64,000 nt of DNA, from positions 25,048,001-25,112,000 of the forward strand of contig CP093831.1 in assembly GCA_033063855.1 (NCBI GenBank). Direction: 5' to 3'. The translations under genes and the position numbers were made by a program. The notes below the pieces were generated by a model that had not been told where the DNA came from, made no database searches, and was given only the letters and a program-made list of their open reading frames with translations. Positions 10,582 through 22,100 of this stretch are shown here, piece after piece; position 1 is the first letter of the stretch; each line of letters starts with the position of its first letter. The DNA comes from Smittia aterrima. Taxonomy: Eukaryota > Arthropoda > Insecta > Diptera > Chironomidae.

Positions 10582-12057
10582 TTACAATTTGTGTGACTTC
10601 ATGTGTCTTTCTATTAGATGCAATATTGTTGTTTGGTTATCACACTTCGTGCATTTGTATACTCCTGGTCTTATGTGAATTTTCTTGTGAACTTTCAGTT
10701 GTTTAATATTTCTGAACTTTTTTTGACAGTTCGCAATATGACAAGCCAGAGACATTTGTCCTTCTGGATGTTTCATTTTTATGTGACGATTTAAATTTTG
10801 ATCACTAATCCACTTGCTGCAAAATTGACATCGAAGCTTGTTGAAGTGAGACCTCATGTGACCTGTTATTTTAGTTTTGTTTCCATATATTTTACCACAC
10901 AAATCGCATTGAACTTGATTGATCACATGCATTCTCCTTTTATGATAATTTAGTTGGGTCTTGGTGGAGTAAATTTTCTTACAGGTGTCACATTTGAACT
11001 TTTCAGTGATCGAATGCATCTTCACGTGATAATCGAAGCGACTCAAAGCAACCACTTGCTGACAAATCGGACATGAATCTTTGAAATGAGTTTGTATGTG
11101 TGTACGAATAGTGCACTTAGCTATCGATGCGAATCCACAAATGTCGCAATGAAACTTTCTTAAATTACTGTGCATCTCTCTTTCATGTTGATCTAAACCT
11201 TTTCTTGTTGCATATGATCGAAAACACTTTTCACATTCAAGTTTTATTTGTAGTTCTGAGGCGAAGACTCCGTGGCGACGGATCTCTTGATGATTCTTCA
11301 ATTTATTTTTTAGTGAGAACCTTTGTTTGCAAGTCTCACATGAAAACTTTTTTACGTGAGTTCGATAATGATTTCTTAGACCTTCTTGGCCATATTTGCC
11401 TTCGCTAAAAGTTGTAAAATTGCATTTAGTGCACACCCAGCTTAAGTCCTTTCTATGATCTTGGTTGACATGAATCGTCCTGCAGATGTTGCAGTCAAAT
11501 TTGAGATCGCAAAAACTACAATCTGTGGCAATCTCTGCTTTGCTTATCAAAAAACATTTTCCGCATTTTTGAAGAGTAGAACAAATTTTCAAATGTTTTT
11601 TCAAGTACCTACTATTCAACCGACCAGCGTAGTCACACTTGCCGCAAGCATTAAAACTTTGAAACATTCTTGGTTTAATTTTTTTTCTTCTATCGAATTT
11701 CCACATCACAACTTTAACTTCCTTTATTTGTACGATCTCTGGTTCTGAATCCTCCGGTAATGTCAATGTGAAATGTTCTTCTGGCTCGTGTTTGATGTTC
11801 GCGATAATTTCTTCTGATGTGAACTGATCAAGAGATATCGAATCGTCGCCATCTGACTTTAAATATTGTAGCAAAGTTAACGTGAAATCCACTTCTGGTT
11901 CTGGCCTGATGCTGTCGACAATTTGTTTTAATGTTAGCTGTTCAAAAGGAATTGAATCTATGACTTCTGATTTTAAATGTTGTGACAAGATCAACGAAAA
12001 ATTTGTTTCTGGTTCTTGTTTGACGTTTTCGATGGTTTCCAGTGAATGATTCTCCAT
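10582..12057 (-). CDS. Cluster C2H2 zinc-finger protein 2
   Basis: 491 residues, one exon, starting MENHSLETIENVKQEPE. The N-terminal ~125 residues carry three IKxEPE-type units (VKQEPE, RPEPE, IKHEPE) and one KEVKVVMWKFDRRKK motif. The Cys/His module follows (CGKCFLISKAEIATDCSFC...HVNQDH), then ten C2H2 fingers to the C-terminus (SHKL). The first finger has an enlarged Cys-His spacing (TTFSEGKYGQEGLRNH). It has only one N-terminal module, so it may approach the unfused form of the family. Nuclear DNA binding is inferred from the fingers. Confidence 0.88.
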   Translation of the reverse strand: MENHSLETIENVKQEPETNFSLILSQHLKSEVIDSIPFEQLTLKQIVDSIRPEPEVDFTLTLLQYLKSDGDDSISLDQFTSEEIIANIKHEPEEHFTLTLPEDSEPEIVQIKEVKVVMWKFDRRKKIKPRMFQSFNACGKCDYAGRLNSRYLKKHLKICSTLQKCGKCFLISKAEIATDCSFCDLKFDCNICRTIHVNQDHRKDLSWVCTKCNFTTFSEGKYGQEGLRNHYRTHVKKFSCETCKQRFSLKNKLKNHQEIRRHGVFASELQIKLECEKCFRSYATRKGLDQHEREMHSNLRKFHCDICGFASIAKCTIRTHIQTHFKDSCPICQQVVALSRFDYHVKMHSITEKFKCDTCKKIYSTKTQLNYHKRRMHVINQVQCDLCGKIYGNKTKITGHMRSHFNKLRCQFCSKWISDQNLNRHIKMKHPEGQMSLACHIANCQKKFRNIKQLKVHKKIHIRPGVYKCTKCDNQTTILHLIERHMKSHKL

Positions 12058-12180
12058 GACGAATTCCTTTGTTTATGTTGGCTGATCTAAACTCAAACTT
12101 TAAATGAGTTTTATACTTTTAAACTATTACTTTCATTTAATATCTTTGATTTAAATTAAATTCCTGGTTTTAATTAAATT

Positions 12181-12265
12181 GTTTGTTTACTTTTTAAAAA
12201 TGAATTTCGCATCATTTGAAGCAAAAGCTACTGAAAGAAAATAACCGATGTAGCTGAAAAGCTTT
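12181..12265 (-). promoter_or_regulatory. Shared upstream element, gene 2 (degenerate right arm)
   Basis: The core is at 12206-12225. Plus-strand text is TTCGCATCATTTGAAGCAAA, so one arm has changed from GCGAA to GCAAA. The forkhead-like GTTTGTTTAC box lies at 12181-12190. The E2F-like box is lost. Confidence 0.5.
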
Positions 12266-12379
12266 AAGTTGCTTAAAAAGCTTTAAGATGAGTTAAGTTT
12301 TAATTTAAAAATAATCAATGACAAGATTCATTTTTCAAAAAACAAATTTATTCAATCATATTCCATTTTTAAATTTCAT

Positions 12380-12441
12380 GTCTTTTTTCAAAGGCTACAG
12401 TCTTTTCGTTTCATGATCGCACTTCGGACATTTGAAGCTTT
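12380..12441 (-). pseudogene. Out-of-frame last finger of zinc-finger gene 3
   Basis: Just after the stop of gene 3 the minus strand can be read in another frame as FKCPKCDHETK, the first half of the family's last finger (YKCPKCDHxTK elsewhere). A frameshift therefore ends the coding frame one finger early. Confidence 0.6.
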
Positions 12442-13626
12442 TCAATCCGATGTTAATTCCATTGTGATTGTTCCATTTGTGAACTCTCCTGGTGCATGAA
12501 ACATTATCTTGTGCTTTTTCAAATATACTTTTCTCATCGACTTTATACAGGGCACCACTTCATGTTGCGCCATGTGAATTTCCAGTAAAACATTATTCTT
12601 GAAAGTTGTAGCACACAAATCGCACTTAATTTGCAAATCGCTTTGAATTTGAATTCTCTCCTGATCGTGTTTATTCCTTTTATGAATTTGATTTATTTTC
12701 TTGGTTTTTTCCTTCGAATGTCTTTCAATGTGACCCTTAAGTCGATACGAAGCCAGCATGTGCTGACAAATCGGGCAAGAAGCTTTTAGATGAGTTTTTG
12801 TGTGACGTTGAATAAGACTTTTAGTTTTAGATATTTTGCCACAAATATCGCAATGGAACTTCATTTTACTGTGAACCGTGTTTTCGTGTTTTTGCAATCC
12901 ATTTTTTATTGCGAAGGATCGATCGCAAGATTGGCATTGAAATTTTATGTTTCTTGTTGTCGCGAAAACTCCGTGGCGATGCTGCTGTTGATGATCCCTC
13001 AAGTGATGACTAAATGTGAAGTTTTTTTTGCAAGTGTCGCACGAAAACTTCTTTACGTGAGTGAGATAATGTTTCCTTAGATTTTTTCTGATCGTAGTTT
13101 TGAAATCACATTTTGTACAAAGCCAATTTGATCCATCGTAATGATCTCGATTGTAATGATTAGTCTTACAGTTGTTGCAGTCAAATTTGAGATCGCAGTT
13201 CGCACACTTAACAACTTTCTCTGATTTGCTCATTCTACCACATCGTTCGCACTTCGGAAGAACCATACAATTTTTAAGATGATATTTTAAATTATTCGAC
13301 TGTTTGGCAGCGTAGTCACATTTGCCACAACCGAAGTAAGTCTCAAACATTTCTGATTTAGCTGTCCATGTTCTATCAAACTTCCTCAAAATAACTTTCA
13401 GCTCCTTCATTTGTTCGCTCTCTGTTTCTGAATCTTCTGGCAGTGTTAGCGTGAAATGTTCTTCTGGTTCTTGCTTGATATTGTTGACAATTTGGTTTAA
13501 TGTGATTTGATCATGAGATAAAGAATCATCAGCTTCTGATTTATGATCACTTTGCAAGATCAATGTGAAATCCACTTCTGGTTCTTGTTTGATGTTATCG
13601 ATGATAACTAATGAATGATTCTCCAT
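12442..13626 (-). CDS. Cluster C2H2 zinc-finger protein 3, shortened
   Basis: 394 residues, starting MENHSLVIIDNIKQEPE. The N-terminus has two IKQEPE units, a LKVILRKFDR motif and the Cys/His module (CERCGRMSKSEKVVKCANC...HYNRDH). About six intact fingers follow. Compared with gene 4, one finger has lost its CxxC half by an in-frame deletion (HSKEKTKKINQIHKRNKH), and the C-terminus runs into an unrelated tail (GTITMELTSD) after a frameshift that puts the last finger out of frame (12380-12441). It is still a long open frame and may be expressed. Confidence 0.8.
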   Translation of the reverse strand: MENHSLVIIDNIKQEPEVDFTLILQSDHKSEADDSLSHDQITLNQIVNNIKQEPEEHFTLTLPEDSETESEQMKELKVILRKFDRTWTAKSEMFETYFGCGKCDYAAKQSNNLKYHLKNCMVLPKCERCGRMSKSEKVVKCANCDLKFDCNNCKTNHYNRDHYDGSNWLCTKCDFKTTIRKNLRKHYLTHVKKFSCDTCKKNFTFSHHLRDHQQQHRHGVFATTRNIKFQCQSCDRSFAIKNGLQKHENTVHSKMKFHCDICGKISKTKSLIQRHTKTHLKASCPICQHMLASYRLKGHIERHSKEKTKKINQIHKRNKHDQERIQIQSDLQIKCDLCATTFKNNVLLEIHMAQHEVVPCIKSMRKVYLKKHKIMFHAPGEFTNGTITMELTSD

Positions 13627-13744
13627 GATGAGCTTCTTTGCTGATGTAAACTAACTAAAGACTAAAGTTTCAAATTGGATTTAAACTTTTAAATTATCGC
13701 TTTCACTCACTTTTATTGATTTTAAAGAAATTCCATATCATGTT

Positions 13745-13835
13745 TGTTTGTTTACATTTTTTTTTCGGGAATTTCGCATCATTTGAAGCAAAAGCTACTG
13801 AAATAAAATAACCGATGTAGCTGAAAAGCTTTAAG
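13745..13835 (-). promoter_or_regulatory. Shared upstream element, gene 3
   Basis: The core is at 13773-13792 with right arm GCAAA. It is flanked by a TTTGTTTACA box (about 13746-13755) and CCGATGTAGCTGAAAAGCTT. The text from here to about 13900 is nearly the same as that upstream of gene 2, so the two promoters were duplicated together. Confidence 0.55.
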
Positions 13836-13929
13836 TGGCTTAAAAAGCTTTAAGATAAATTAAGTTTTAATTTAAAAAAATCAATGACAAGATTCATTTT
13901 TCAAAAAACAAATTTATTCAAATATATCA

Positions 13930-14122
13930 TTTTTATATTTCGTATAACCTTTTCGTCTCATGATCGCACTTCGGACACTTGTAATGTCTGTATCCGATGC
14001 TAATTTCATTGTGCTTGTTTGGTTCCACTCTTGAACTTAAGAAATTTATTCTCTCGAAGTTGAAACAGATATTATTTCTCCTGGAATGTTTCATGGCTTG
14101 TGCTTTTTCAAATATAATTTTC
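13930..14122 (-). pseudogene. Out-of-frame C-terminal remnant of zinc-finger gene 4
   Basis: Past the stop of gene 4 the minus strand still encodes, in other frames, pieces equivalent to MRKLYLKKHK and HYKCPKCDHETKR, the end of the finger array. Gene 4 carries a 14-bp insertion (TTGTCATCGACTCG) relative to gene 3 right before its stop, which explains the loss of frame. Confidence 0.65.
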
Positions 14123-15607
14123 TCATCGAGTCGATGACAACGACTTTATACATGGCACCACTTCATGTTGCGACATGTGAATTTCCAGTAAAACATTATT
14201 CTTGAAAGTTGTAGCACACAAATCGCACTTAATTTGCAAATCCTCGCATTGAATTTGAATTCTCTCCTGATCGTGTTTATTCCTTTTATGAATTTCTAGA
14301 TGATTCTTGTAGTTAAAAACCTTCTTGCAAATGTCACATTCAATTTGCGCTAAGGTCGAATGCTGCTCAATGTGCTTATTAAGTCGATGATGAGCCAGCA
14401 TGTGCTGACAAATTGGGCAATAAACTTTGATATGGGTTTCCATGTGATGTGCAAGAATACGCTTATGTTTGAATGTTTTCTTACACTGTTCGCATTTGAA
14501 CTCCATTTGACTGTGAACATTTTTCTCATGATTGGGCAAAGCAACTTTGTATATTAGTTTCTGTCGACGATACTCAGATAGTATGTGCTGACAAGTCGGA
14601 CAAGGATCTTTACTATGAGTTTCCATGTGTCTTGTAAGAGAATGGCTATGTTTGAATGTTTTCACACAGAGTTCGCATTTGTATTTCAAAGCAACTTTGA
14701 ATTCTAGTAGTTGTGTTCGACGATGCTCAGAAAGCATGTGCTGACAAATCGAGCCAGGAACTTTGAGATGAATTTGTATGTGACTTCGAATAAGATCTTT
14801 AGTTTTAGATATTTTTCCACAAATATCGCAATGGAACTTCATTTCACTGTGAACCTGTTTTTCGTGACGATTTAATCCATTTTTAGTTGCAAAGGATCGA
14901 GCGCAAATTTTGCATTCAAATTTAATTTCTGTTGCCGTCGCGAAAACTCCATGACGATGCTGCTGTTGATGATCCCTCAAAAGATGACTAAATGCAAAGT
15001 TTTGTTTGCAAGTGTCGCATGAAAACTTTTTAACATGGGACTGAAAATGACGTCTTAGACTTGTTCTGATCGAAGTTTTGAAATCGCATTTGGTACAAAT
15101 CCAATTTGAACCATCGTAATGATCATGATTGTAATGATTAGTCTTACAGTTGTTGCAGTCAAATGTTAAATCACAGTCCTCACACTTAACAGTTGTGATC
15201 TCTGATTTGCTCATTAGACCACATCGTTCGCACTTCAGAAAAAATTTACAATTTTTTAAATGATGTTTTAAATTATTCGACTGTTTGTTAGCGTAGTCAC
15301 ATTTGCCACAACCGAAACAACTCTCGAACATTTCTGATTTAGTTGCCCATGTTCTATCAAACTTCCTCAAGACAATCTTCAGCTCCTTCATTTGTTCGAT
15401 CTCTGGTTCTGAATCTTCTGGCAATGTCAGCGTGAAATGTTCTTCTGGCTCATGCTTTATATTGTTGACAATTTGTTTAGATGTGAGTTGTTCATGAGAT
15501 AAAGAATCATCAACTTCAGCTTCATGATCACTTTGCAAGATCAATGTGAAATCCACTTCTAATTCTTGTTTGATGTTGTCGATGATAACTAATGAATGAT
15601 TCTCCAT
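14123..15607 (-). CDS. Cluster C2H2 zinc-finger protein 4, C-terminus frameshifted
   Basis: 494 residues, starting MENHSLVIIDNIKQELE. The N-terminus has IKQELE and IKHEPE units, a LKIVLRKFDR motif and the Cys/His module (CERCGLMSKSEITTVKCEDC...HYNHDH). About ten fingers follow, more than in gene 3, because a CxLCxKTFKH / CPxCQHxLSEYRR pair has been repeated. In one CPIC finger the first Cys is replaced (VPGSICQHM), so it probably does not bind zinc. The frame ends after EVVPCIKSLSSTR because of a 14-bp insertion. Confidence 0.83.
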   Translation of the reverse strand: MENHSLVIIDNIKQELEVDFTLILQSDHEAEVDDSLSHEQLTSKQIVNNIKHEPEEHFTLTLPEDSEPEIEQMKELKIVLRKFDRTWATKSEMFESCFGCGKCDYANKQSNNLKHHLKNCKFFLKCERCGLMSKSEITTVKCEDCDLTFDCNNCKTNHYNHDHYDGSNWICTKCDFKTSIRTSLRRHFQSHVKKFSCDTCKQNFAFSHLLRDHQQQHRHGVFATATEIKFECKICARSFATKNGLNRHEKQVHSEMKFHCDICGKISKTKDLIRSHIQIHLKVPGSICQHMLSEHRRTQLLEFKVALKYKCELCVKTFKHSHSLTRHMETHSKDPCPTCQHILSEYRRQKLIYKVALPNHEKNVHSQMEFKCEQCKKTFKHKRILAHHMETHIKVYCPICQHMLAHHRLNKHIEQHSTLAQIECDICKKVFNYKNHLEIHKRNKHDQERIQIQCEDLQIKCDLCATTFKNNVLLEIHMSQHEVVPCIKSLSSTR

Positions 15608-15722
15608 GATGAGTTTCTTTGCTGATATAAACTGATCAAAGACTAAACTTCTAAAAAAGATTTAAACTTTTAAATTATCGCTTTCACTCACTTTTCTTGA
15701 TTTTAAAGAAATTCTTTATCAA

Positions 15723-15800
15723 ACATTTGTTTGTTTACATTTTTTTTTCGGGAATTTCGCATCATTTGAAGCGATAAAACTGAATCGGTTGGAAAGCTTT
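15723..15800 (-). promoter_or_regulatory. Shared upstream element, gene 4
   Basis: The core is at 15756-15775 (plus strand TTCGCATCATTTGAAGCGAT). A TTTGTTTACA box lies at about 15729-15738 and AATCGGTTGGAAAGCTTT just beyond the core. It sits between gene 4 (minus) and EPG5 (plus, ATG 16148). Confidence 0.6.
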
Positions 15801-16147
15801 AAAGTTTATACAAAATAATTTCAATGAAAAGCTTTTACTATGAATAAAGCGATCGTCTCGACAAACCATGAAAGCTCACGTCATCATTTTTAAAACTCTT
15901 TTCACATCGATTAATGTTGGATGATCTTCAAACATAAATATTTTAAAGTAATGCGATCCAATTTTTGATGTTTAATATGTCACGAGATCAAATCAATGTG
16001 AATATCTAAATAAAATACAAACTTTAAATTTCCCGCGTTGTTAGTGTGTGATGCAGAAATTCTGCAACAGAATTGATAAATGCGATTTCAGAAATAATTA
16101 GTTTTAGTTATTGAGAAAGGAAATATATAAAAGTAAACTAAGAAATA
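15801..16147. other. Intergenic region upstream of EPG5
   Basis: About 350 bp between the gene 4 element and the EPG5 start, without a supported gene. It presumably holds the EPG5 promoter and 5' UTR. No TATA box or known core motif stands out. Confidence 0.5.
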
Positions 16148-19100
16148 ATGGAAGTGGAACATCATAAGACAAAGGTTCGTGGAAAATAAATTTAAGTTTT
16201 CTTTTTTCTTAAGCAAAAAAGCTCAAAACAATCTTCTTCGCAAATTATGACGCATCGGATCGTTGCACTCAGCTAATTTGTTTATTTGTTGTTATCATTT
16301 GTAGAAAAAGAAGAAATCGAGACAGATCAGCGAGGAAGCCGAGCTTGAGAGAGACTTACAAAATTTGAGTGACGACACCGACTTGTCTCAATCATCTGTT
16401 GATTCTGTAAAGCATATCGACTTGAAAGAGCTTGAAGATTTCGCTGACACAAGTAAAATGAAAAATTATGAGTCAGCAAACGAAGAAGACTGTGATTTGA
16501 TTGAAGAAGAAAATTCAACGCCAATGGAAGAAGCAGAAGTTGAATGCATTCCGTCGGCTCCAAACTTTGATGAAGAAGTCAATGCAGTTCCAATAATTAA
16601 AACTGAGAAGATTCCAGTAATTCATTCAAGATACGACAAAACACCTGGTTTGAATGAATCGGTCAGTGTAAAGCCTTTATCTGCACTGCAGATTGATCAA
16701 CTCTACTCCAATCATGAAATTCAGTTGATAGAATTGTTTGAGGATGAGTTCATTAGCAAAGAACTGAAGGATAATTCGATCCAAGATCATCCTTTTTACG
16801 CGTTGTTGAAAAAGTATGAAAAGAGTCGAACAAAGTTCATGATCGACGGGAACAACATCTCGAAGTTGACTAGAAAATTAAATGACTATTATAAAAATAT
16901 TTGGAAAATTGAAAAGCGGCGAGTTTATGGTCAAGCAACTTGTGGTTGTGGAAACTCTGTGAGTGCATACCAGATTTATTATTCTGCAGTTTTCGATGAA
17001 GATGTGAACAGTGAAATGAATAAGAACTTGAAAGAATTGCTCAACTTGTCTTGTTTCAATCATACAAAGTACAGTCAAGACAACGAACTTTGTCGAAGAC
17101 AGATCGAGCAAATGATTGGTGAACTGATGAATGACAAAGCTTTCTCTAATCTACTAAAGGACTCGCCGGTTACATTGAACGAAGAAGTCGTTAATTCTTA
17201 CGTGAAATGTAAAATAAATGAACTGCGAATTTACATTTCAATTCTCTTCAAATTTCTTCGCGATGATGTTCATGACAAATCACTAATTCTTTCCGTTCAA
17301 GACTGGATTCGGAAATTAGTTTCACTTCAACTAAGAATCGCAACATGGCAAGATCACGTTTTCATACTCTTTCACATTCTTCGATGTCCCGTTGGTGTTG
17401 GAAATTGGGCAGCGAATCTGATTCAAGTTCCAATAATGCAGAGAAACTCTGAAGAGTTACATAGTCGCTTCACGTTACCCGAGTTTCAACATTGCGTTGC
17501 GATATTGTCAGCTTTGATGTTGCCTGTCAAAGAACGTGGAACTTTTATTAAAGAAATCACAAAAGTCGACTCCGATGACGAAGAAGGAAGCTCACCAAGT
17601 GGAGAATGCATTGGTTTGAAGGAGAACGACTTAGTTGCACTTTATGATCAGATACCGCTCGAAATGTTATTTAGAATGATGACACACATTCATATCAAGA
17701 ATGGCGAATACGAATTGGACGTTAAAGGTATCAATGGCCTTAATATCATCAGAACCATTGCGTTCTCATCGAAGTTCATGGGAATTTTAGGACGCGGTCT
17801 GAAGACTTATAACAAACGACGATACAAACAGTTTGCTAAACGACTTGGAAGACTGATGAAGCACACTCTCTTCTATGTTAGTGACATCATGCAAATTTAT
17901 CGAAGCAAGGAAGGTTACAAAGATCCAGAGGAATGCCAAAGGATTCAAGTTGAGTTTGACGAACTTATTATCCGATCAGCTCAATTCATCTACGAGAGTA
18001 AGAAACTGAGTTTGTTTCAATATCTTGCTGACTTCCCATACAATCTGGTATCTGTGAATTCGCTCTGGAAGCTTTTCTACTATCTCCACGTTGGCGACTT
18101 CAGGATTATTGAAGATGACCTGACTTTTATGATGCTCGACAAAAGTTTCAGTAAGAAATTCAACGATGACGTCGCTACTGATGATTTATTCTTCCTCCTT
18201 CAAACTTTCGCTCAAATGGCCTTGTCGAGAGGCGAGGAAGATTATGATTTCATTCTCTTCATAACATTGGATCTGCTTCAGATTGGTTTCATCAATGAAG
18301 GCACACGCGACATCTGCTATAACACAACTAAAGATCTGTTAGCGTTATTAACAACGAAACATCCATCGCTGATCGCTAACATTTTCAACAATCTGAAGAA
18401 TAATCTGCAAAATGTTGGAAGTCTCAGCTCGTATCTCTTCAAAGCGCTTCCAATCTCAAAGTGGGTACCAAAAACTGAAGACTTAGAGGTTCTCGCATCT
18501 TGGCTCTTAAATTTTGACTTTGATTCCATTGAGAACACAACAGCTCGAATCATCTTCGCTTACATGAACTGGAACTTTGATGCGAACGACGAGCTTTTTC
18601 TTCCACACGAAATTCACGTGAGAATGGCTTTCCTCGTCTCGGAAGTTTACTCAAAGCACATTGACGAGTCAATCGGAAGTGGCGTGAATGAAACTGCTCG
18701 ACAAATCGGAGTCAACAAGAAGACACCTTCGAAGAAAGAAATATTCTCGATGTGGTGTTGGTCAATGGTTTCTGCACTTCGACTTCATTACATGGACTTG
18801 AATAGTCAGACGATCACGAGCATGATCGAGAATCCAGCGATTGTCAACATGATTCCTGAAATCGAAAGCTGTCACGGGATTTATCAAGGACTCACAGAGC
18901 AGAAGCCACTTGCAATTTATCTCTCGTTGCTGATTTCTCAGTTGGGGCACTCGATCCCACAAATTTGTCATCGTGGCTTTGATCAACTTAAACTTTTGCT
19001 GAAAGATTATCGTCATTCGAAAGTGATTCGATGCTTGGAATTGATAACTCCGCTCTTCGTTAGTTGTGAAAGCAGTTTGTACTCATGTGAGAGCTTCATG

Positions 19101-22100
19101 ACGATTCTCAATTCGTTGTTCAGAGCTGATAAGACTTATGTGAAAATGGCAACGGAAGTGTTGTCAGCTGAGCCTCGTGGACCTGTCTTATCATTTTTCG
19201 GGAACATGATTCAACATCAGATTCTAAATTACGCAAGATACGGTTGGCAGTCGCCTTTGGAACTGATTCAACTTTGGGTGAACTGCTTGATTCGACTGAA
19301 GGATTGGAATAGAGACTCGAAAATAGTTTGGATTCTAGATTTGATCTGCCAAATCGGTTATCAATACAAAGATGCTTGGACATTCCTTCAATCACTTCTT
19401 CGTCCTGTTGTTTCTAAAGTTGCTGATACAAAGATTCCAAAGTCATCGAGATTGTTCTCAGCCGAAGACAAAGACATTCTGATTAATCCTTCAGCAGATG
19501 CGCCAACTCTTTCGTTATTGCTTCTTGAACTGGAATTTGAGAACATCGAAAGAAACACAGGATTCTGGAGTGAATTCCAATGTCAACTTATGATACAGAA
19601 CAAGATGACATTGCCGAATGTTCTCAAGACGACGTTGATATCAAAGCAACTTCCAGTGTTCCCTTTCCAATCACTCGTTATCTTCAAGCTTGCTAAACTC
19701 ATGACGAACATGCGACCGAAACATTACATCTTCCCCATCGTGTGTCAGCAGTTCTTCTCGCTTTACCTACAACGAGTTCCCATTGATGTTGCACAACATG
19801 ATTTCGGCATTCAAGACAAATTTTATGACTCAGATGTCGGTTTGATGATGAAGCTCAAGAAGATCTTCGTCGACTCCGAGAAATTACACATTGATTTGAC
19901 TACAAAGTTCACAAAAGGCTCAAAGTCTAAGTTCCATTCACATTGTGCGAAAATTTTCAAAACCTTTCTCTATTGGCTTGAGGAGACACAAATCAACAAA
20001 ATGACTCAGGAGCACATTACTTTGCCTCCGCAATGCGATTATCAAAAGTTAAAGCAAATCTTCTCAGGAAATCGTGATCATTGGACTGAGTTCATTTTTC
20101 TTCGCGAGCTTAAACAAACTCAGAAAAATGACTGCAACAGATGGCTCGCCGTTTGCATGCGTTACACTTCGAACTCAACAACTTCAATGTCGCTGAGAAA
20201 CAATGAAGACGAAAACAGCATTGAACGTATCAAGGATAAAATGTTTAAACGATTAGAAATCAATGGAAAACCTTTAGATCCGCCTGAGCTCATCAAAGAA
20301 CCAGTTCATATCGGATTTGTTGATTGCTCGAAGTCTACGCTGCAGCTGCTTCGAAATGATTCAATAATTTTACAAAAATTTGCGCAGTAAGTTTATTTAA
20401 AGTGTTTTTTATTTAATTAGTTTTTAATCTTCTTTATTCTCAGTCAATTCAACGTAATGGTGAGCGAACACAAGGCGGTCGATGGCGTCTATTGCGAAAC
20501 AATTAGATTCGCTTATAAGAACGAATCAAGCTTCTGTATGAAAAGTGTCAGCTGCTCACGAGACAACTGTGAAAGATCAGCAACGATTTGCCTCACATTC
20601 AACGAAGTCAAATCAAATGATAACGTCAAAAGTAAACTTGAAGACAATCGGGAATTCCATAGACGGATGATTGAGAGGGAAAGAAAAAATCCTGATCCAA
20701 AAGTCGTCGATTCACATTTTCGCTTGCATAATGTTATCCAACAATTGCTCAATCGATACGAAAATTATGAAAGAATCGGTGACAAGTCTCATTGTGAAGA
20801 AATTCTCAAAATTGGAATAAGTTTCTTCTACGAGATTCTTAAAGAAATCAGCGAAGATATTCAAACTTGTCCAGTGACTCAAGAGCTTTACTCAGAAACA
20901 ATCTCAAAACTTGGAACGTTTGTTCAACGAAATCATAACACCGAAGGAAAAAATCTTCTTCAACTGGCTCTGCAACGTCCCAATATCGTTAACTTGATCG
21001 CTGACACCTTCACACCTTCCGTGTCAGCTCCGCAATATTTCTTGGAGATGTACAAGATCTTGATTGACTCTTACGCGAGACGATGTGATCCTCAACTTCT
21101 TTCCGTTTTGCTTTCAAAGTTTGATATCAATCGATGGCTTCAACTGTATAAGCCAAAATTAATTGACGTCAGCCACTTGAGCCAACTTATTTTGCGAGGA
21201 CTTGAGTTGTGGAATCTTCAAAACTCCGAACGAATTCAGGATCTTCTAAGATGTCATCTCCTCTGTCTTTACCTTTATCAATTTCCAGAATATCAAGAAG
21301 TGATTTTGAAAAGCGTTCTTCATGGATTTTCACAAAACACTTTGAAACCGTTTGTGCTTTTAGATTTGCTAAATGCTTTTTATCAAAGAGTTGGATGTTC
21401 AAAGTTTGATGCTAAATTGTCAATGGAAAGTGTGAGAGATGAGCTAAGACAATTTGCTTCGAAACAGAACATTTTGATGTACAGCGATGTTCATGCAACA
21501 ACTTTGATGCTCGCTCATCATTTCTTCACTGAAAGACTTCAATCTGGTCTGCATGGGCTTTATTCAAAGGTCTCTAAAGATCATTGCGACGTTCTTTGCT
21601 TATTGATGGGTTCGATTGGACACTCAGCTGTTGCTACAGCGATTCAAGCTTATCCTGGAATAGAAACCGATCAATTAGTCAACTTGTTGTGGCAGTGCAT
21701 CAGTGAAATGTTTGCTCCTTGGTTGATTCCTTATTATCCAAGCAATATGAAGGATGTTCCTGCAACTTGGATTCAACAATCTTCAAGTTCAGTTCTTTAT
21801 CCTTGGTCAGTTATTCACATCGAAAATGCTGGAAAAATGCTTCGCGTATTCGCCATGTGCCTTCAATATACTCTCGACATGTTGACTCTTGAAGAATCAT
21901 CTGCAAGCAATCTCTTGACTGGTCATCTCCTCTGCTGGTATGACATTCACTTCGCTCATAAGACAACCCCGAAGCATGTTCTCAATCCAATCCAATCTCT
22001 TCTTCTAATGAAAATGCCTTGGGAACAATTCCGACCGTCGCCAATGCACATGGAAAGCTTCAACAGAATTTTAACAGACGTAAGGGAATGTCACAACTTC

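Noticed and set aside
16327..16563. Minus-strand frame opposite EPG5 exon 2 (and many similar frames opposite the zinc-finger genes)
   Set aside because: Shadow frames of real coding regions. They follow codon bias of the opposite strand and have no start context.
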